Assembly: GCA_022567155.1 (NCBI GenBank)
Contig: JADFHN010000006.1
Location: 1 to 64,000, forward strand
Source of the DNA: Bacteroidota bacterium
GTDB taxonomy: Bacteria; Bacteroidota; Bacteroidia; Cytophagales; Cyclobacteriaceae
DNA length: 64,000 nucleotides
Reading direction: 5' to 3'
Shown here: one piece after another, positions 51,158 to 61,096 of the stretch
Layout: every line of letters begins with the position of its first letter
How positions within the stretch are numbered: position 1 is the first letter of the stretch
The notes under the pieces: generated by a model
The model's input: the letters and a program-made list of their open reading frames with translations, nothing else
Database searches by the model: none
What the model was told of the DNA's origin: nothing
Position numbers and translations under genes: made by a program

Positions 51158-51165
51158 CAAATTTA
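51158..51165 (-). promoter_or_regulatory. Candidate -7 promoter element of the lipoprotein gene
   Basis: On the minus strand TAAATTTG (51165-51158) matches TAnnTTTG, 33 bp before the ATG. No -33 box is evident. Confidence 0.35.
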
Positions 51166-51184
51166 CCTCATGTTAAGATAACGT

Positions 51185-52165
51185 ATGGATTATTTTAAAA
51201 GTTTTAAACATGAAGTCCTGCATCTGATTCCTTCGGATTTTGACGACCTCGCATTGAAGCTTTTTAAATACCAGGCTCAAAATAATCCGGTGTATGCCGG
51301 GTATATCAAGAATTTAAAAAGAGATTATCGTAAAATAAAGGCAATAAAGGACATTCCCTTTCTGCCTGTTGAATTTTTTAAAACACAGAAAATCACCTGC
51401 GGCGCCTGGGAGCAACAAATGGTATTTGAGAGTAGTGGTACCAACGGGTATGTGCCTGCACGACATTATATACAGGATGTTACATTTTATAATACACTGG
51501 CCGGAAGGACATTTACTTCTTTTTTCGGGCCATTAAACGCATACACGATACTGGCATTGCTCCCTTCATATATGGAGAAAGGAAATTCTTCGCTGATAAA
51601 TATGGTGTCATACTTTATAGCCAATGCCAAGTTAGAATCTGGTTTTTACCTGAAAAATTTAGAAGAACTGGTTCGTAAGATCACCGATGCAAGGGATAAA
51701 AAAATTGTTTTATTCGGTGTGGCTTATGCACTTCTTGACCTGGCAGAATACTTCCCTGTTGATATGCATCATGTAACTATAGTAGAAACGGGAGGCATGA
51801 AAGGAAAACGAAAAGAAATAACACGCCAGGAACTTTATGCGATCTTAAAGGAAAAGCTAAAGGTTAAGGATATCTATTCGGAATACGGCATGACGGAACT
51901 ATTGTCACAGGCGTATGCGAAGAACGGAATCTTCAATGCATCGGCAACGATGAAGGTATTCATCAGGGAACCGAACGATCCGTTTTCGTATGTAGTACAC
52001 GGAAAAACAGGAGGAATAAACGTGATCGATCTGGCAAACATTCATTCCTGCGCTTTTGTTGAAACAAAAGACCTGGGAAAAAGCCATGAAGACGGATCAT
52101 TTGAAGTATTGGGGCGATTTGATTATTCGGATATCCGCGGATGCAACTTTTTGTTGAATTTATAG
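51185..52165 (+). CDS. LuxE/acyl-protein synthetase-like protein
   Basis: A 326-residue member of the LuxE/PaaK-like adenylating family: PFLPVEFFKTQKI, the FESSGTNGYVPA block (the AMP-binding Ser/Thr loop), LPSYMEKGNSSLINM, IVETGGMKGKRKEI and YSEYGMTELLSQAY. LuxE proteins activate and transfer fatty acids, but most stand-alone versions in Bacteroidota are uncharacterised. No luxCD or reductase is nearby, so a bioluminescence function is not supported. The gene is separated from the desaturase by 183 bp of AT-rich DNA. Confidence 0.85.
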   Translation: MDYFKSFKHEVLHLIPSDFDDLALKLFKYQAQNNPVYAGYIKNLKRDYRKIKAIKDIPFLPVEFFKTQKITCGAWEQQMVFESSGTNGYVPARHYIQDVTFYNTLAGRTFTSFFGPLNAYTILALLPSYMEKGNSSLINMVSYFIANAKLESGFYLKNLEELVRKITDARDKKIVLFGVAYALLDLAEYFPVDMHHVTIVETGGMKGKRKEITRQELYAILKEKLKVKDIYSEYGMTELLSQAYAKNGIFNASATMKVFIREPNDPFSYVVHGKTGGINVIDLANIHSCAFVETKDLGKSHEDGSFEVLGRFDYSDIRGCNFLLNL

Positions 52166-52348
52166 ATGGCATGGATTAAAGAACTGCAATAATTCAACCA
52201 TAGATTATAATTTTAGATTAAACCAAGATTAAACTGAATTATATATGATTTTGAAGAATAAATATTTTGATATTTTATAAAACCTTGTTTTTTTTAAGTT
52301 TCTTGCAACATTATTTTTTAATACTTAACTTTAATCTTAACACCTGTA

Positions 52349-53446
52349 GTGAAAATAGTAAAATTTGAACCACCGATAAAAGATGATTTTTTCAGCACGG
52401 TGAAAAAACGCGCTAATTCCTACTTTAATGAAAAAAAATTGTCAAAACATGCCAATGGTGCAATGATTTCGAAAACCATTATCATGTTTTCAATTTACTT
52501 CATTCCTTATGGCATTCTTTTGTCTGGCACACTAACAAGCGCCTGGCAGGTTATACTTATGTTTTCCATTATGGGAGTCGGAACGGCCGGTATTGGATTG
52601 TCTGTGATGCATGATGCCGTGCATGGTGCTTACAGTAAATCACCCACAATCAACAAAATTCTGAGCATGTCAATGCATATAATCGGAGGCAGTGCACTGA
52701 ACTGGAGAATTCAACATAATGTGCTTCATCATACCTACACAAATATTAACGGTCACGATGACGACATCTCACCAAAATATATTTTACGATTTTCACCGCA
52801 CACCGAATTGCATGGTTTTCATAAGTACCAATATATTTATGCATGGTTTTTATATGGCCTTACCACACTCAGTTGGGTAATCGCAAAGGATATTAAGCAA
52901 ATAAAGCAGTTTAATGAACGCGGATTGCTTAAAATGCAGGGTATCAGCAGCGGAAAAGCACTGACAATTCTTGTAATTTCAAAAGTATTCTATGTGTTAT
53001 ATATGATCATGCTTCCTGTCATTTTTGCAGGTTTTGCATGGGGGGTCATTATCGGCGGCTTTGTACTTATGCATCTGATTGCCGGGATCATAATGGGACT
53101 TATTTTTCAGCCGGCACACCTAACAGAACATGTATTGTTTCCTTTACCTGGTGTCGATGGCTACATCCACAAGGAATGGGCAGAGCATCAGATGTTTACT
53201 ACATCTAATTTTGCAAATAAAAATCCTTTGGTTACCTGGTTTGCCGGGGGCTTGAATTTTCAAATCGAACATCATTTGTTTCCCAATGTTTGCCACGTGC
53301 ATTATAAGAGGCTTTCACAAATCGTAAAAGAAACAGCTAAGGAGTTTGGATTACCCTACTATGCACAACCCACCTTTAGCAGTGCTCTGAGGTCGCACGC
53401 AAGAATGTTGAAGAAATTTGGAAATCCGGTTGAATCGGCAGCCTGA
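52349..53446 (+). CDS. Membrane fatty acid desaturase (acyl-CoA/linoleoyl-type)
   Basis: A 365-residue membrane desaturase with three His boxes: HDAVH (88-92), HNVLHH (123-128) and QIEHH (305-309). The QxxHH box is typical of front-end (Delta5/Delta6-like) desaturases, but the cytochrome b5 domain is absent. About four to six helices lie between the boxes. Introduces double bonds into acyl chains; the substrate position cannot be told. Starts at GTG 52349. Its stop is 4 bp from the convergent regulator gene and shares a hairpin. Confidence 0.92.
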   Translation: MKIVKFEPPIKDDFFSTVKKRANSYFNEKKLSKHANGAMISKTIIMFSIYFIPYGILLSGTLTSAWQVILMFSIMGVGTAGIGLSVMHDAVHGAYSKSPTINKILSMSMHIIGGSALNWRIQHNVLHHTYTNINGHDDDISPKYILRFSPHTELHGFHKYQYIYAWFLYGLTTLSWVIAKDIKQIKQFNERGLLKMQGISSGKALTILVISKVFYVLYMIMLPVIFAGFAWGVIIGGFVLMHLIAGIIMGLIFQPAHLTEHVLFPLPGVDGYIHKEWAEHQMFTTSNFANKNPLVTWFAGGLNFQIEHHLFPNVCHVHYKRLSQIVKETAKEFGLPYYAQPTFSSALRSHARMLKKFGNPVESAA

Positions 53447-53456
53447 TTTTTCAGGC
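53441..53456. terminator. Shared hairpin at the convergent gene ends
   Basis: GCCTGA (53441-53446) pairs with TCAGGC (53451-53456) around TTTT. The stems cover the desaturase stop on plus and the regulator stop on minus. A small hairpin without a T run, so a bidirectional terminator role is possible but weak. Confidence 0.4.
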
Positions 53457-54602
53457 ATATTTATGAACATCTTTTTTCAAAATACGGGAGTCTGACATAA
53501 TGACCAATCGTTCGACTACATTTCTTAGTTCTCTGATATTTCCGGTCCATTCTTTTTTCTGTAGTTCTTTTAAAGCTTCTGCATTCATTTCCTTTGGTTT
53601 TGTGCCATATTCTGCGGCAATATCATGAAGGAATTTATGTACAAGTGCAGGTATGTCGTCCGTTCGTTCGCTTAGCGGGGGAACTTTGATAATAATAACG
53701 CTGAGCCTGTGATATAGATCTTCCCTGAAATTACCTTCTTCAATTTCCTTTTTCAGGTCTTTGTTGGTAGCCGTAAGCACCCTTATATCTACTTTAATGT
53801 CCTTGTCGCCTCCTACACGTGTGATTTTATTTTCCTGTAATACACGTAGCACCTTGGCTTGCGCTTTCAGGCTCATGTCGCCTATTTCATCAAGGAAAAG
53901 TATGCCTCCACTGGCTTGTTCAAATTTGCCTATGCGTTGTTTTATGGCCGAAGTAAATGATCCTTTTTCATGGCCGAACAGCTCACTTTCGATCAACTCA
54001 GAAGGAATTGCAGCACAGTTCACTTCAACAAAATTTTCATTGACCCGGTTACTTTTTTCATGAATCCAGTGGGCTACAAGTTCCTTACCTGATCCGTTTG
54101 GGCCAGTTATCAAAACCCGTGCGTCAGTCGGGGCAACTTTATCAATGACCAGCTTAACTTCCTGCATCGCCTCAGAATCGCCCACCATTTCGAACTTCCT
54201 TGATACTTTATTTTTCAGTACACGGGTTTCTTTAACCAGGTTGTTTTTATCTACTGCATTTCTCAAACTAATCAGCAGCCGGTTCAAGTCCGGGGGTTTT
54301 TCCAGAAAATCGTACGCTCCTTTTTTTGTTGCATCCACAGCCGTCTCAATACTGCCATGTGCTGAAATCATGATAAAAGGAGTATCTACGCCGGCCTTTG
54401 TTGCTTTTTCCAATACATCCATGCCATTCATCTTAGGCATTTTAATGTCGCATAACACTAAATCAAAGTTGTCAGAAAGCAATTTCTTAAGTCCCTCTTG
54501 GCCATCTGAAGCTTCATCAACAGTATATTTCTCATATTCGAGAATATCTTTGAGCGTAGCCCGGATGCTGTCTTCATCGTCGATAATCAATACTTTTTTC
54601 AT
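53451..54602 (-). CDS. Sigma-54-type (NtrC-like) response regulator without DNA-binding domain
   Basis: A 383-residue regulator: receiver domain (1-120, phospho-acceptor Asp52 in LVLCDIKMP) and an AAA+ domain (about 145-380). The P-loop reads GPNGSGKE (family GESGTGKE), the Walker B is FLDEIGDM, and NIRELRNVVERL is present. The GAFTGA loop, which contacts sigma-54, reads GSFTSA in HEKGSFTSAIKQRIG. No C-terminal Fis-type helix-turn-helix follows, as the protein ends shortly after the AAA+ lid (KKDVHKYA). It may therefore work without DNA binding, or partner with another protein. Lies directly downstream of rnpB on the same strand. Confidence 0.86.
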   Translation of the reverse strand: MKKVLIIDDEDSIRATLKDILEYEKYTVDEASDGQEGLKKLLSDNFDLVLCDIKMPKMNGMDVLEKATKAGVDTPFIMISAHGSIETAVDATKKGAYDFLEKPPDLNRLLISLRNAVDKNNLVKETRVLKNKVSRKFEMVGDSEAMQEVKLVIDKVAPTDARVLITGPNGSGKELVAHWIHEKSNRVNENFVEVNCAAIPSELIESELFGHEKGSFTSAIKQRIGKFEQASGGILFLDEIGDMSLKAQAKVLRVLQENKITRVGGDKDIKVDIRVLTATNKDLKKEIEEGNFREDLYHRLSVIIIKVPPLSERTDDIPALVHKFLHDIAAEYGTKPKEMNAEALKELQKKEWTGNIRELRNVVERLVIMSDSRILKKDVHKYA

Positions 54603-54630
54603 AAATCGAAAGGTGTCCTGCAGTTAAAAA

Positions 54631-55096
54631 AAACAGGCCTGTAAGCCGGGTTCTGTTTCCTTACGCAATGAAGGAATCTTATCATTTATCTTGTCGCTGC
54701 GTTGCCACAACGATCAATCGGCCTACCCGTAAAGCTACCTCCTGACGGAGGATTGGGCGAGCAACCCTCTCTCCGGCTTGCACCGGAGTAGCTAAACCTA
54801 TTTGGCCTTTCAACTCGTAAGGTTTACCAAGCTTCCGGAGTCACCCCCGGAACTGGTGAGCTCTTACCTCACCTTTTCACCTTTACCCTGAAATATGTGC
54901 TTGCGCAGAACTTCAGGGAAGTTTGTTTTCTGTGGTACTGTCTGTCCCTGAAGCAGTCCTGAAGTTATATAAAAATATATTTCAGGGTACTCAGGGCCTT
55001 CCCGTTAGGAAGTACGATGCTCTGTGTTGCCCGGACTTTCCTCCATGAAGCAGAAGCGCAAGCGCCTCACTTCATAGCGATAAGACAGCCTGTTTT
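54631..55096 (-). ncRNA. rnpB: RNase P RNA (bacterial type A)
   Basis: On the minus strand the sequence begins AAACAGGCTGTC and near its 5' part carries GGAGGAAAGTCCGGGCAAC, then ACAGAGCATCG and a GGGAAGGCCCTGAG block. The 3' half has GGTGAAAAGGTGAGGTAAGA followed by the GAGCTCACC stretch, TTGGTAAACC and a terminal AACCCGGCTTACAGGCCTGT. The ends pair as P1 (AAACAGGCTGT with ACAGGCCTGTTT). About 465 nt, longer than many type A RNAs; the extra length lies in an A/T-rich hairpin (CCCTGAAATATATTTTTATA...) near 54960-55000. A poly-T run after the P1 3' strand acts as terminator. Confidence 0.92.
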
Positions 55097-55126
55097 ATGC
55101 AAAAATAATCAATATTTATACCAAAA

Positions 55127-55510
55127 TCAGTGTATGTCCTGGTCGGTTAGTTTTAATTCCCAGTTATCAGCGGTTTCTGCAATTTCAAGGAGCATATCCT
55201 TCATGGCTTTTCCGGGTTCGGCGCCGGGTAATACCCTGCTTTTCACATAAATCACGCCATCTTCGATTCCAATGCACGAATAAGAAAGACTTCCGTTGTT
55301 ACGAACAAGCTTTTCGTATGGAGTTACATCATTCTCATCACAGGCTTTTGAAATTATTTTTATACCTTGTTCTCCTTCATCATACGCATAAACTGTTTGT
55401 ATCCGGTGTTCGCCAACCGGTACAATTAATACACTTGTGGTGTCGTCGTATTGCGAAAATGACCCTCCGGCCAGATCAGCCAGTTGTTCCATCATGGTTC
55501 CGAATTCCAT
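55127..55510 (-). CDS. Hypothetical cytoplasmic protein (127 aa)
   Basis: A 127-residue soluble protein with an alpha/beta pattern: VLIVPVGEHRIQTVYAY, GIKIISKACDEND, YVKSRVLPG and a long C-terminal helix (KAMKDMLLEIAETADNWELK). It looks like the CesT/YbjN chaperone-like fold, but I cannot confirm the family. It sits alone between rnpB and the DUF2279 gene. No catalytic motif. Confidence 0.58.
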   Translation of the reverse strand: MEFGTMMEQLADLAGGSFSQYDDTTSVLIVPVGEHRIQTVYAYDEGEQGIKIISKACDENDVTPYEKLVRNNGSLSYSCIGIEDGVIYVKSRVLPGAEPGKAMKDMLLEIAETADNWELKLTDQDIH

Positions 55511-55575
55511 AATCAGTTACTTTTAAATTTGAATGAAGATACAAAATAAAAAGACTAAAATAGAGATAAAAAACA

Positions 55576-56496
55576 CTAAAAATGAATGGGGTGGAATATC
55601 AGTTTGTCCATTTTGTTGTACTCCAGTGCCGGGGCAGGCAGATGAATCATATTTACGATAAAAAGCATTGTATTTAAGAACGTAGATTTAGTTTTGATAT
55701 ATGTGAGATCGAAATCTACCGCGAGATAGTACTGCCTGTAGGATGGGTAAGGAAATTCCGGAGTGGAGGTTCCACTGGCATTAACCATGTTGTTTACACC
55801 ATAACCAAGCGCCAGGTTCAACCATTTTGGCTTAGCGCCGGCAAGCGCATGCAAATCAAATGAAAGCCAGTAGGTCTGACCGTTATAATCTTTCAACCAT
55901 TTTTCACTATAATTTTTCCCCAGTACCCCTGGCCTGTATGTTGCAATTACTGATTCTGAAAATGAATATTTTGGGTGTATTCGTACTTCATTCCAAAGCA
56001 GCGACTGACCCAGAAAAAAACCGGAACCAAGAAAATTTGCAGCCAAATCTGATCCTGAAGCACCATATTCGCTTGAGTAACCATCCATGATTTCAATTGG
56101 AAACATAAGGGCAAACCCCATAAGACTCCCCCAGAACACTGATTTTTTTGATGAAACACCGGCCCATCTGAATGCGTTATTGCTAGTTTTAATTAAATGA
56201 AAAGCAGTATAGAAGTGGCCGATTTTATCCATTTGTTTCCATTCTTTGCTATCGTTAAAAAAATGAAAATTTTCGCGTGGATAATCAGAATACCAAACCT
56301 TGTTCAATGCTATTAAAGCTGCAGTATAAGTAACACCGGTTGCAATGAGAAAGGTGTTAAGCCGAGTCCTGTTGAGTGTATCGGAAGCCTGGGCGTAAAC
56401 CTGTTCAGCCCTGCAGATCAGTACAAGGCAGGCCAATATGAGCCATATCTTTCCGGAATTACTTGTTATCATTTGATCAGGGCTTTTTGAAGTCAT
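55576..56496 (-). CDS. DUF2279 family exported protein
   Basis: A 306-residue protein with a signal anchor or signal peptide (about 12-35), then blocks of the DUF2279 family: DYPRENFHFFNDSKEWKQMD, KIGHFYTAFHLIKTSN, FPIEIMDGYSSEYGASGSD and LGQSLLWNEVRIHPKYSFS. Members are predicted periplasmic or outer-membrane-linked proteins of unknown function. Its start overlaps the TamB stop by 20 bp, which links it to that transcription unit, so a role in envelope biogenesis is possible. Confidence 0.82.
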   Translation of the reverse strand: MTSKSPDQMITSNSGKIWLILACLVLICRAEQVYAQASDTLNRTRLNTFLIATGVTYTAALIALNKVWYSDYPRENFHFFNDSKEWKQMDKIGHFYTAFHLIKTSNNAFRWAGVSSKKSVFWGSLMGFALMFPIEIMDGYSSEYGASGSDLAANFLGSGFFLGQSLLWNEVRIHPKYSFSESVIATYRPGVLGKNYSEKWLKDYNGQTYWLSFDLHALAGAKPKWLNLALGYGVNNMVNASGTSTPEFPYPSYRQYYLAVDFDLTYIKTKSTFLNTMLFIVNMIHLPAPALEYNKMDKLIFHPIHF

Positions 56497-59400
56497 CGGG
56501 TTTTATATCCTGACGTGTAACTTTGTCTTTGCCGCTTTCGGTATTATCTTTTTCCCTGATTTTTTGCTTTTTACGTGCAGCATCAAATATTTCCTTTATT
56601 TCATTATAGCTTTGAGTGTAAAGTATGCTTACTCCACCCTTGATAGCCGCATAATCAGAAGCATAAGAATTATCAAGTGTACTGTAATTGATTTCCTGAA
56701 ATAATTTCACCCGCACACTGCCACTTTCGGTGAGCATATATTCAATCGACCAGTCGCCAAGTATGCTGGCCACATTTGGCTGATTTTCCTTGTCTGTAAA
56801 TCCCCCGTCGCGTGTAACGCGTAGCCGGCCGTCGAGAAAAGTGTAGGAAAGCCTCATTTGAAAGGTATTGTATGTTTCTTCGGTAATATCGCCAAAATCA
56901 AGATCGATTTCCAGATTTTCGTCCATCTGGCTGATCCAGTAGCTGAGCTGGTTTGACACGAATTCGCTTACACTTCGGCCAACAGTGCCTCCGGTGTTGA
57001 TGTATTTTTCACTGAACTGACGCAATATCATCAAACTGAAAACCTGCTTTTGAAGTTCCTGTTTGTTCAACGCCCAGGTTGCCTGCACAGCGCTCAATTC
57101 CGTATCAAGATTAACAATTTGCCCGTTGTACGAAAATGTATTCGGGTAATCCTCAATGATTATGGAAAATTTGATTTCAGGAGAAAGTAATGGTCCCTTC
57201 AGGTCCAGGATCACATTGGAGGGGTACCTGCGCCGGATTTGAGGTGCGTTACGGTATAGCGTGTCGAGCAACGGTCCTACCGATGCGTATTGCTCATAGG
57301 AGGCTTCAATATCCAGAATCCCCTCATAGGGGTCGGCTAACCATGATATTTTACTGCCCGGGAGAATATTAAATTCTTTATTTACAATATTATAAAGCGT
57401 AAAGTTGTAACCACCTTCTTCAATCGTGTAATCGCCATACATAGTAAAATCCCCGTTAGGATCAAAATGAAAGCTTAGATCTCCGTTTCCCCTGCCACGT
57501 ATTATGTCGCCTACGGTTACATCAAAAATCAGCTCGATATAGGCATCTCTGGTTATCGTGAGATCAAGTTTGAAGTCCAGTCCCTTTACCGTTTGGCTTA
57601 CTGGTTCAATATTCTCAGCGCTTTCAATATCTTCCCGGGTGAAACTGATGAAATGAATAAACTCTTCCTGGTCGATTTCGGTGGTGCCGCCGAGTGGAAT
57701 AAAAACCCGTGTGTTAGCAGAAGTGGTTGCGGTTACATCAATAAATAAATTTTGTGGAGGTCCTTTAATTGAAATCTCACCGGATCCTCTTCCCGTACCA
57801 TAAAACAGGTCATTGTCATTAAAAGAGGTATTGAGAAACATAAAATCGGTGAAATTTCCACTGAAATCCATTACAATATTATCAAAGCCATTGTGAAAAA
57901 AACCGCCGGATAACAGGGCCATACTTCCGTCACGATCCCTGAAACGTATGTTTCTGAAACCGATTTCATTGTTATTCAACAATATATCCGCGTCGAAGGT
58001 GTAAAAAGTATTAAGGTAATTGATTTTCATTCCGCCAAAAGTGATTTTGCCAGTACCCCCCAAAATCGGATAGTTAGGGTTTCCCGTAACAGTAAAATTC
58101 CCACTCGCTACACCCTGGATCTGCGAAAAATAATTTTCTATAAATGGTTCAATAATTTTCAGATCAGCTTTATCGAGTGTTGCATTCAGATGCAGTCCTT
58201 CTTTATTGCCGGGGTAATAATCACCGGAAACATATATAATATTCTGCGCATCCCGTGATAGCTGGAATTCTAGGTCAAATTTATTTTCAACATTATTATA
58301 TATGCTTTTATTGTAGATGTCACCTATCAGAAAATCATTGATCTGGAAGTCTTTTATCAGCAGGTTTGTTTCAAACAAGATATCGTTATAATAGTTTTTT
58401 ATCTGAAAATACCCGTTTCCTGAACCTTTCAGATCTTTTGTGATAATCTGGTTGAAGTTTGACAACTCCACATTTTGCAGATTGAGCGTCAAGGGGATAA
58501 GCGGGTCTTCTGTGATGCGTCCGTCAAGCAGGATCTTTTCAAATGATTTTTGCAAACCCACATTCTGAAATCCTATTTCATTACCCGAAATGGTAATGGC
58601 ATTGTTGGTAACTATTTCCCATTTTTCATTTAATGCCTGTAAGTCAGACGGATTTAATTTTATAACCGTAAGGTCAGGTAAAAAGATGATTTCCCCGAAG
58701 ATATTGGCGTATGACTCCAGGTCTTTCTGCTCCACAGTTAGATTGAAATCAATTTCATTCCGGTTCCATATAGCCTGAGCCGATAATTTTTGTGTTTTAG
58801 CATTATTTGAATAGTGCTGAGCCTCTGAAGACACATATATACTTGCAAGTACGTTGGTGCTGTCAGATATCTTGGAAGCGTTGATGTCGAACAGGTTGCC
58901 GGTGAAAAGATTATTTTCGATCCGGATGGAATCCATCCGGGTATTCAGGTTTAATATGGACGTATGGCCATGACGGAAATCAGCATTAATACGTATGCCC
59001 TTAGAAAACATTACCGATGGATAAAAAAGCTGCACAAGGGGGTTCACATCGTGTAAATCCATTTGCAGTTTCACGTCATAATTTTCAGGGATACTGGTTT
59101 CTTTACCTGCATAGTATTTATTCAATGCTTCTGCATTATTCGCCAGGTTGAGTTCGTATTCATGTAAAAGGGTAAGAAAATCCTTATACGCGGTGGTATA
59201 ATGGTAATTACCTGTAAGGCTGATGTCAATATTATCAGAGTTTAATATTAACGATCTCGAATTTTCTTCAAATACAGAAGTCAATTTTAACTCTTTGAGC
59301 ACCAGTGTGTTTGTGTCGTATGACATAAAAAAATCTTTTAGAATCATCTCTCCGCTGATACTGTCAATTTTAAGTCCGTGAATGTCGATATCGATATAAC

Positions 59401-61015
59401 TGCTCAACGATGCAGGTGTTTCTGATAAATTAAGGGGTTTCATTATGAGAGTGTCCAGGCGGGCTTTCAAATTGATGTTGTTGATATTATTCCTCAGGTC
59501 AATTGAGCCTGAGGCAGTTATTCGAAGGTTCGGATCGTTTATACTGAGTTCGCCTGAAAAGAATTCGGAGGCAAACCGGGCGTTGGTTTCTATATTCTTA
59601 AGATCATAGTGATTTATTCCCAGCCTCGAAATTATACCGTTCAGAATAAAATCGGCATCGCTTACTTTCAGGCCTTCTCCTCTGATGATTCCGTGCATAT
59701 CCACTGTCTGTAGCAGCTTTATGCCCGAATAAATGCCTATATCAAAATTCCGGGTGATCAGTTTGCCAACATATGCAGTAATATCGTCCCTGATCTTAAG
59801 GTTTATATCTGTTATAATATTGCCAATATTTGTATCAAAATTGCCGTAGGCAACAAAGTCATTCGGAAATCCGGTAAAATTACCCGTAAAACTAAACTGT
59901 TCAATACCGGTAAGCGTATTCAGCACTTTTTCTCCAAAGTATTGCTCCAGGTCGGTAAATTCTACGAATGATCTATTGAGACGTACCGCAATGAATGTTT
60001 CATCGAAATCAGGCAATCCCGAAAAACTAAGAAATCCATGGATATGCCCTTTTTGCCCAAAAGTGAGGTCAAGATTACGGACTGTAAAATCCTTTACTCT
60101 GCCTTTATAAACTCCAGATATTTTATAGACGTCGATGATGCTTTTAAATTCTTTGGAGAACCATGCCAGGTCTCTTGAAATTATGGTGCTGTTGTCTAGT
60201 TTTACATATATCTGAACGCTATCCATGAAATATCTCAGGTTACTCATTTTATTATATGTAAAAGCGATTGAATCCTTTATATGACTGTCACCAACTTTCA
60301 GATCTAAATTTCCGAATTTCATTTCCCGTTGATGGACGGTAAGATTCGACCGAAACTGATGAATCCTTAGGTTGGTTTTTTCTTCCAGTCCCGTTAAATC
60401 ATTCAGAACAAGACGGATGGTATCATGATGTACCGAAAAATCACTCAGACGGCAGTTCATTTCAAGTATTCTGAAGGTGTTCAGATCGAATCCCGGATAA
60501 GAAACATCTGTAGTGAAATTTTTAAAAAAGAAACGTGAATCTTCTATTTCAATTTTATCGATGGTGGTTACCATATGGCCATCGCCCTTAAGGAGGTATT
60601 TGAGGGTATCGATAAACCGCGTGATATTGAGCGGTTCGTTGGCAATGTGTTTGTACATGTTAAATTCTATATCGGTAACTTTAATTTTGTCAAAATGCTT
60701 ATGGTTCTTGTTGAGAATGGAACTTATGCTGAAGTCGATTTTTGCTTCAGGAATAAAAATCATAGTACTGTCATGGGTGTCTGTGACTTTCAGATCATTT
60801 ATTTTCAGTACATCAAACCAGTTAAGGTTTATGTATCCTATTTCAAATTCAAAACCTGTTTTTTCACTCAGACTGCCTGTGATTCGCTGAATGAGTTCTG
60901 TCTGGATTGCGGGAATGCGCAGGAGTGAGGTTGCTGCAATGAAAATAAAAATTACCAAAAGGGATATCCATAATATTCCTTTGACTAATCCATTTTTTAT
61001 AACTTGCAACCGCAT
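56477..61015 (-). CDS. tamB: TamB-like translocation/assembly protein (DUF490)
   Basis: A 1512-residue envelope protein. A single N-terminal membrane helix (about 10-32, KGILWISLLVIFIFIAATS) anchors it; the rest is long repeated beta structure (AsmA/TamB-type taper) and the C-terminal DUF490 domain (about 1050-1480) with FSGNFTDFMFLNTSF, DFKLDLTITRDAYIEL, ISWLADPYEGILDIEASYE and GRSVSEFVSNQLSYWISQ. TamB family proteins bridge the inner and outer membrane, and are proposed to move phospholipids or assist barrel assembly. No tamA-like gene is in the window. A candidate -7 element lies at 61062-61069, and the tsaD gene is divergent. Confidence 0.9.
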   Translation of the reverse strand: MRLQVIKNGLVKGILWISLLVIFIFIAATSLLRIPAIQTELIQRITGSLSEKTGFEFEIGYINLNWFDVLKINDLKVTDTHDSTMIFIPEAKIDFSISSILNKNHKHFDKIKVTDIEFNMYKHIANEPLNITRFIDTLKYLLKGDGHMVTTIDKIEIEDSRFFFKNFTTDVSYPGFDLNTFRILEMNCRLSDFSVHHDTIRLVLNDLTGLEEKTNLRIHQFRSNLTVHQREMKFGNLDLKVGDSHIKDSIAFTYNKMSNLRYFMDSVQIYVKLDNSTIISRDLAWFSKEFKSIIDVYKISGVYKGRVKDFTVRNLDLTFGQKGHIHGFLSFSGLPDFDETFIAVRLNRSFVEFTDLEQYFGEKVLNTLTGIEQFSFTGNFTGFPNDFVAYGNFDTNIGNIITDINLKIRDDITAYVGKLITRNFDIGIYSGIKLLQTVDMHGIIRGEGLKVSDADFILNGIISRLGINHYDLKNIETNARFASEFFSGELSINDPNLRITASGSIDLRNNINNINLKARLDTLIMKPLNLSETPASLSSYIDIDIHGLKIDSISGEMILKDFFMSYDTNTLVLKELKLTSVFEENSRSLILNSDNIDISLTGNYHYTTAYKDFLTLLHEYELNLANNAEALNKYYAGKETSIPENYDVKLQMDLHDVNPLVQLFYPSVMFSKGIRINADFRHGHTSILNLNTRMDSIRIENNLFTGNLFDINASKISDSTNVLASIYVSSEAQHYSNNAKTQKLSAQAIWNRNEIDFNLTVEQKDLESYANIFGEIIFLPDLTVIKLNPSDLQALNEKWEIVTNNAITISGNEIGFQNVGLQKSFEKILLDGRITEDPLIPLTLNLQNVELSNFNQIITKDLKGSGNGYFQIKNYYNDILFETNLLIKDFQINDFLIGDIYNKSIYNNVENKFDLEFQLSRDAQNIIYVSGDYYPGNKEGLHLNATLDKADLKIIEPFIENYFSQIQGVASGNFTVTGNPNYPILGGTGKITFGGMKINYLNTFYTFDADILLNNNEIGFRNIRFRDRDGSMALLSGGFFHNGFDNIVMDFSGNFTDFMFLNTSFNDNDLFYGTGRGSGEISIKGPPQNLFIDVTATTSANTRVFIPLGGTTEIDQEEFIHFISFTREDIESAENIEPVSQTVKGLDFKLDLTITRDAYIELIFDVTVGDIIRGRGNGDLSFHFDPNGDFTMYGDYTIEEGGYNFTLYNIVNKEFNILPGSKISWLADPYEGILDIEASYEQYASVGPLLDTLYRNAPQIRRRYPSNVILDLKGPLLSPEIKFSIIIEDYPNTFSYNGQIVNLDTELSAVQATWALNKQELQKQVFSLMILRQFSEKYINTGGTVGRSVSEFVSNQLSYWISQMDENLEIDLDFGDITEETYNTFQMRLSYTFLDGRLRVTRDGGFTDKENQPNVASILGDWSIEYMLTESGSVRVKLFQEINYSTLDNSYASDYAAIKGGVSILYTQSYNEIKEIFDAARKKQKIREKDNTESGKDKVTRQDIKPDDFKKP

Positions 61016-61061
61016 TTTTATTGTGGTTTCATAAAGCAGGATACGTCCTGCATGTTTTATA

Positions 61062-61069
61062 CAAAGGTA
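61062..61069 (-). promoter_or_regulatory. Candidate -7 promoter element of tamB
   Basis: On the minus strand TACCTTTG (61069-61062) matches TAnnTTTG, 47 bp before the tamB start. The -33 box is not clear. It lies in the 80-bp gap shared with tsaD. Confidence 0.4.
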
Positions 61070-61096
61070 CGCTACAATTTATTAACGTTAGAATTT

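Noticed and set aside
51185-52165. Bioluminescence locus from the LuxE-like gene
   Set aside because: No luxAB, luxCD or luxG-like gene is adjacent; LuxE-like proteins without lux genes are common.
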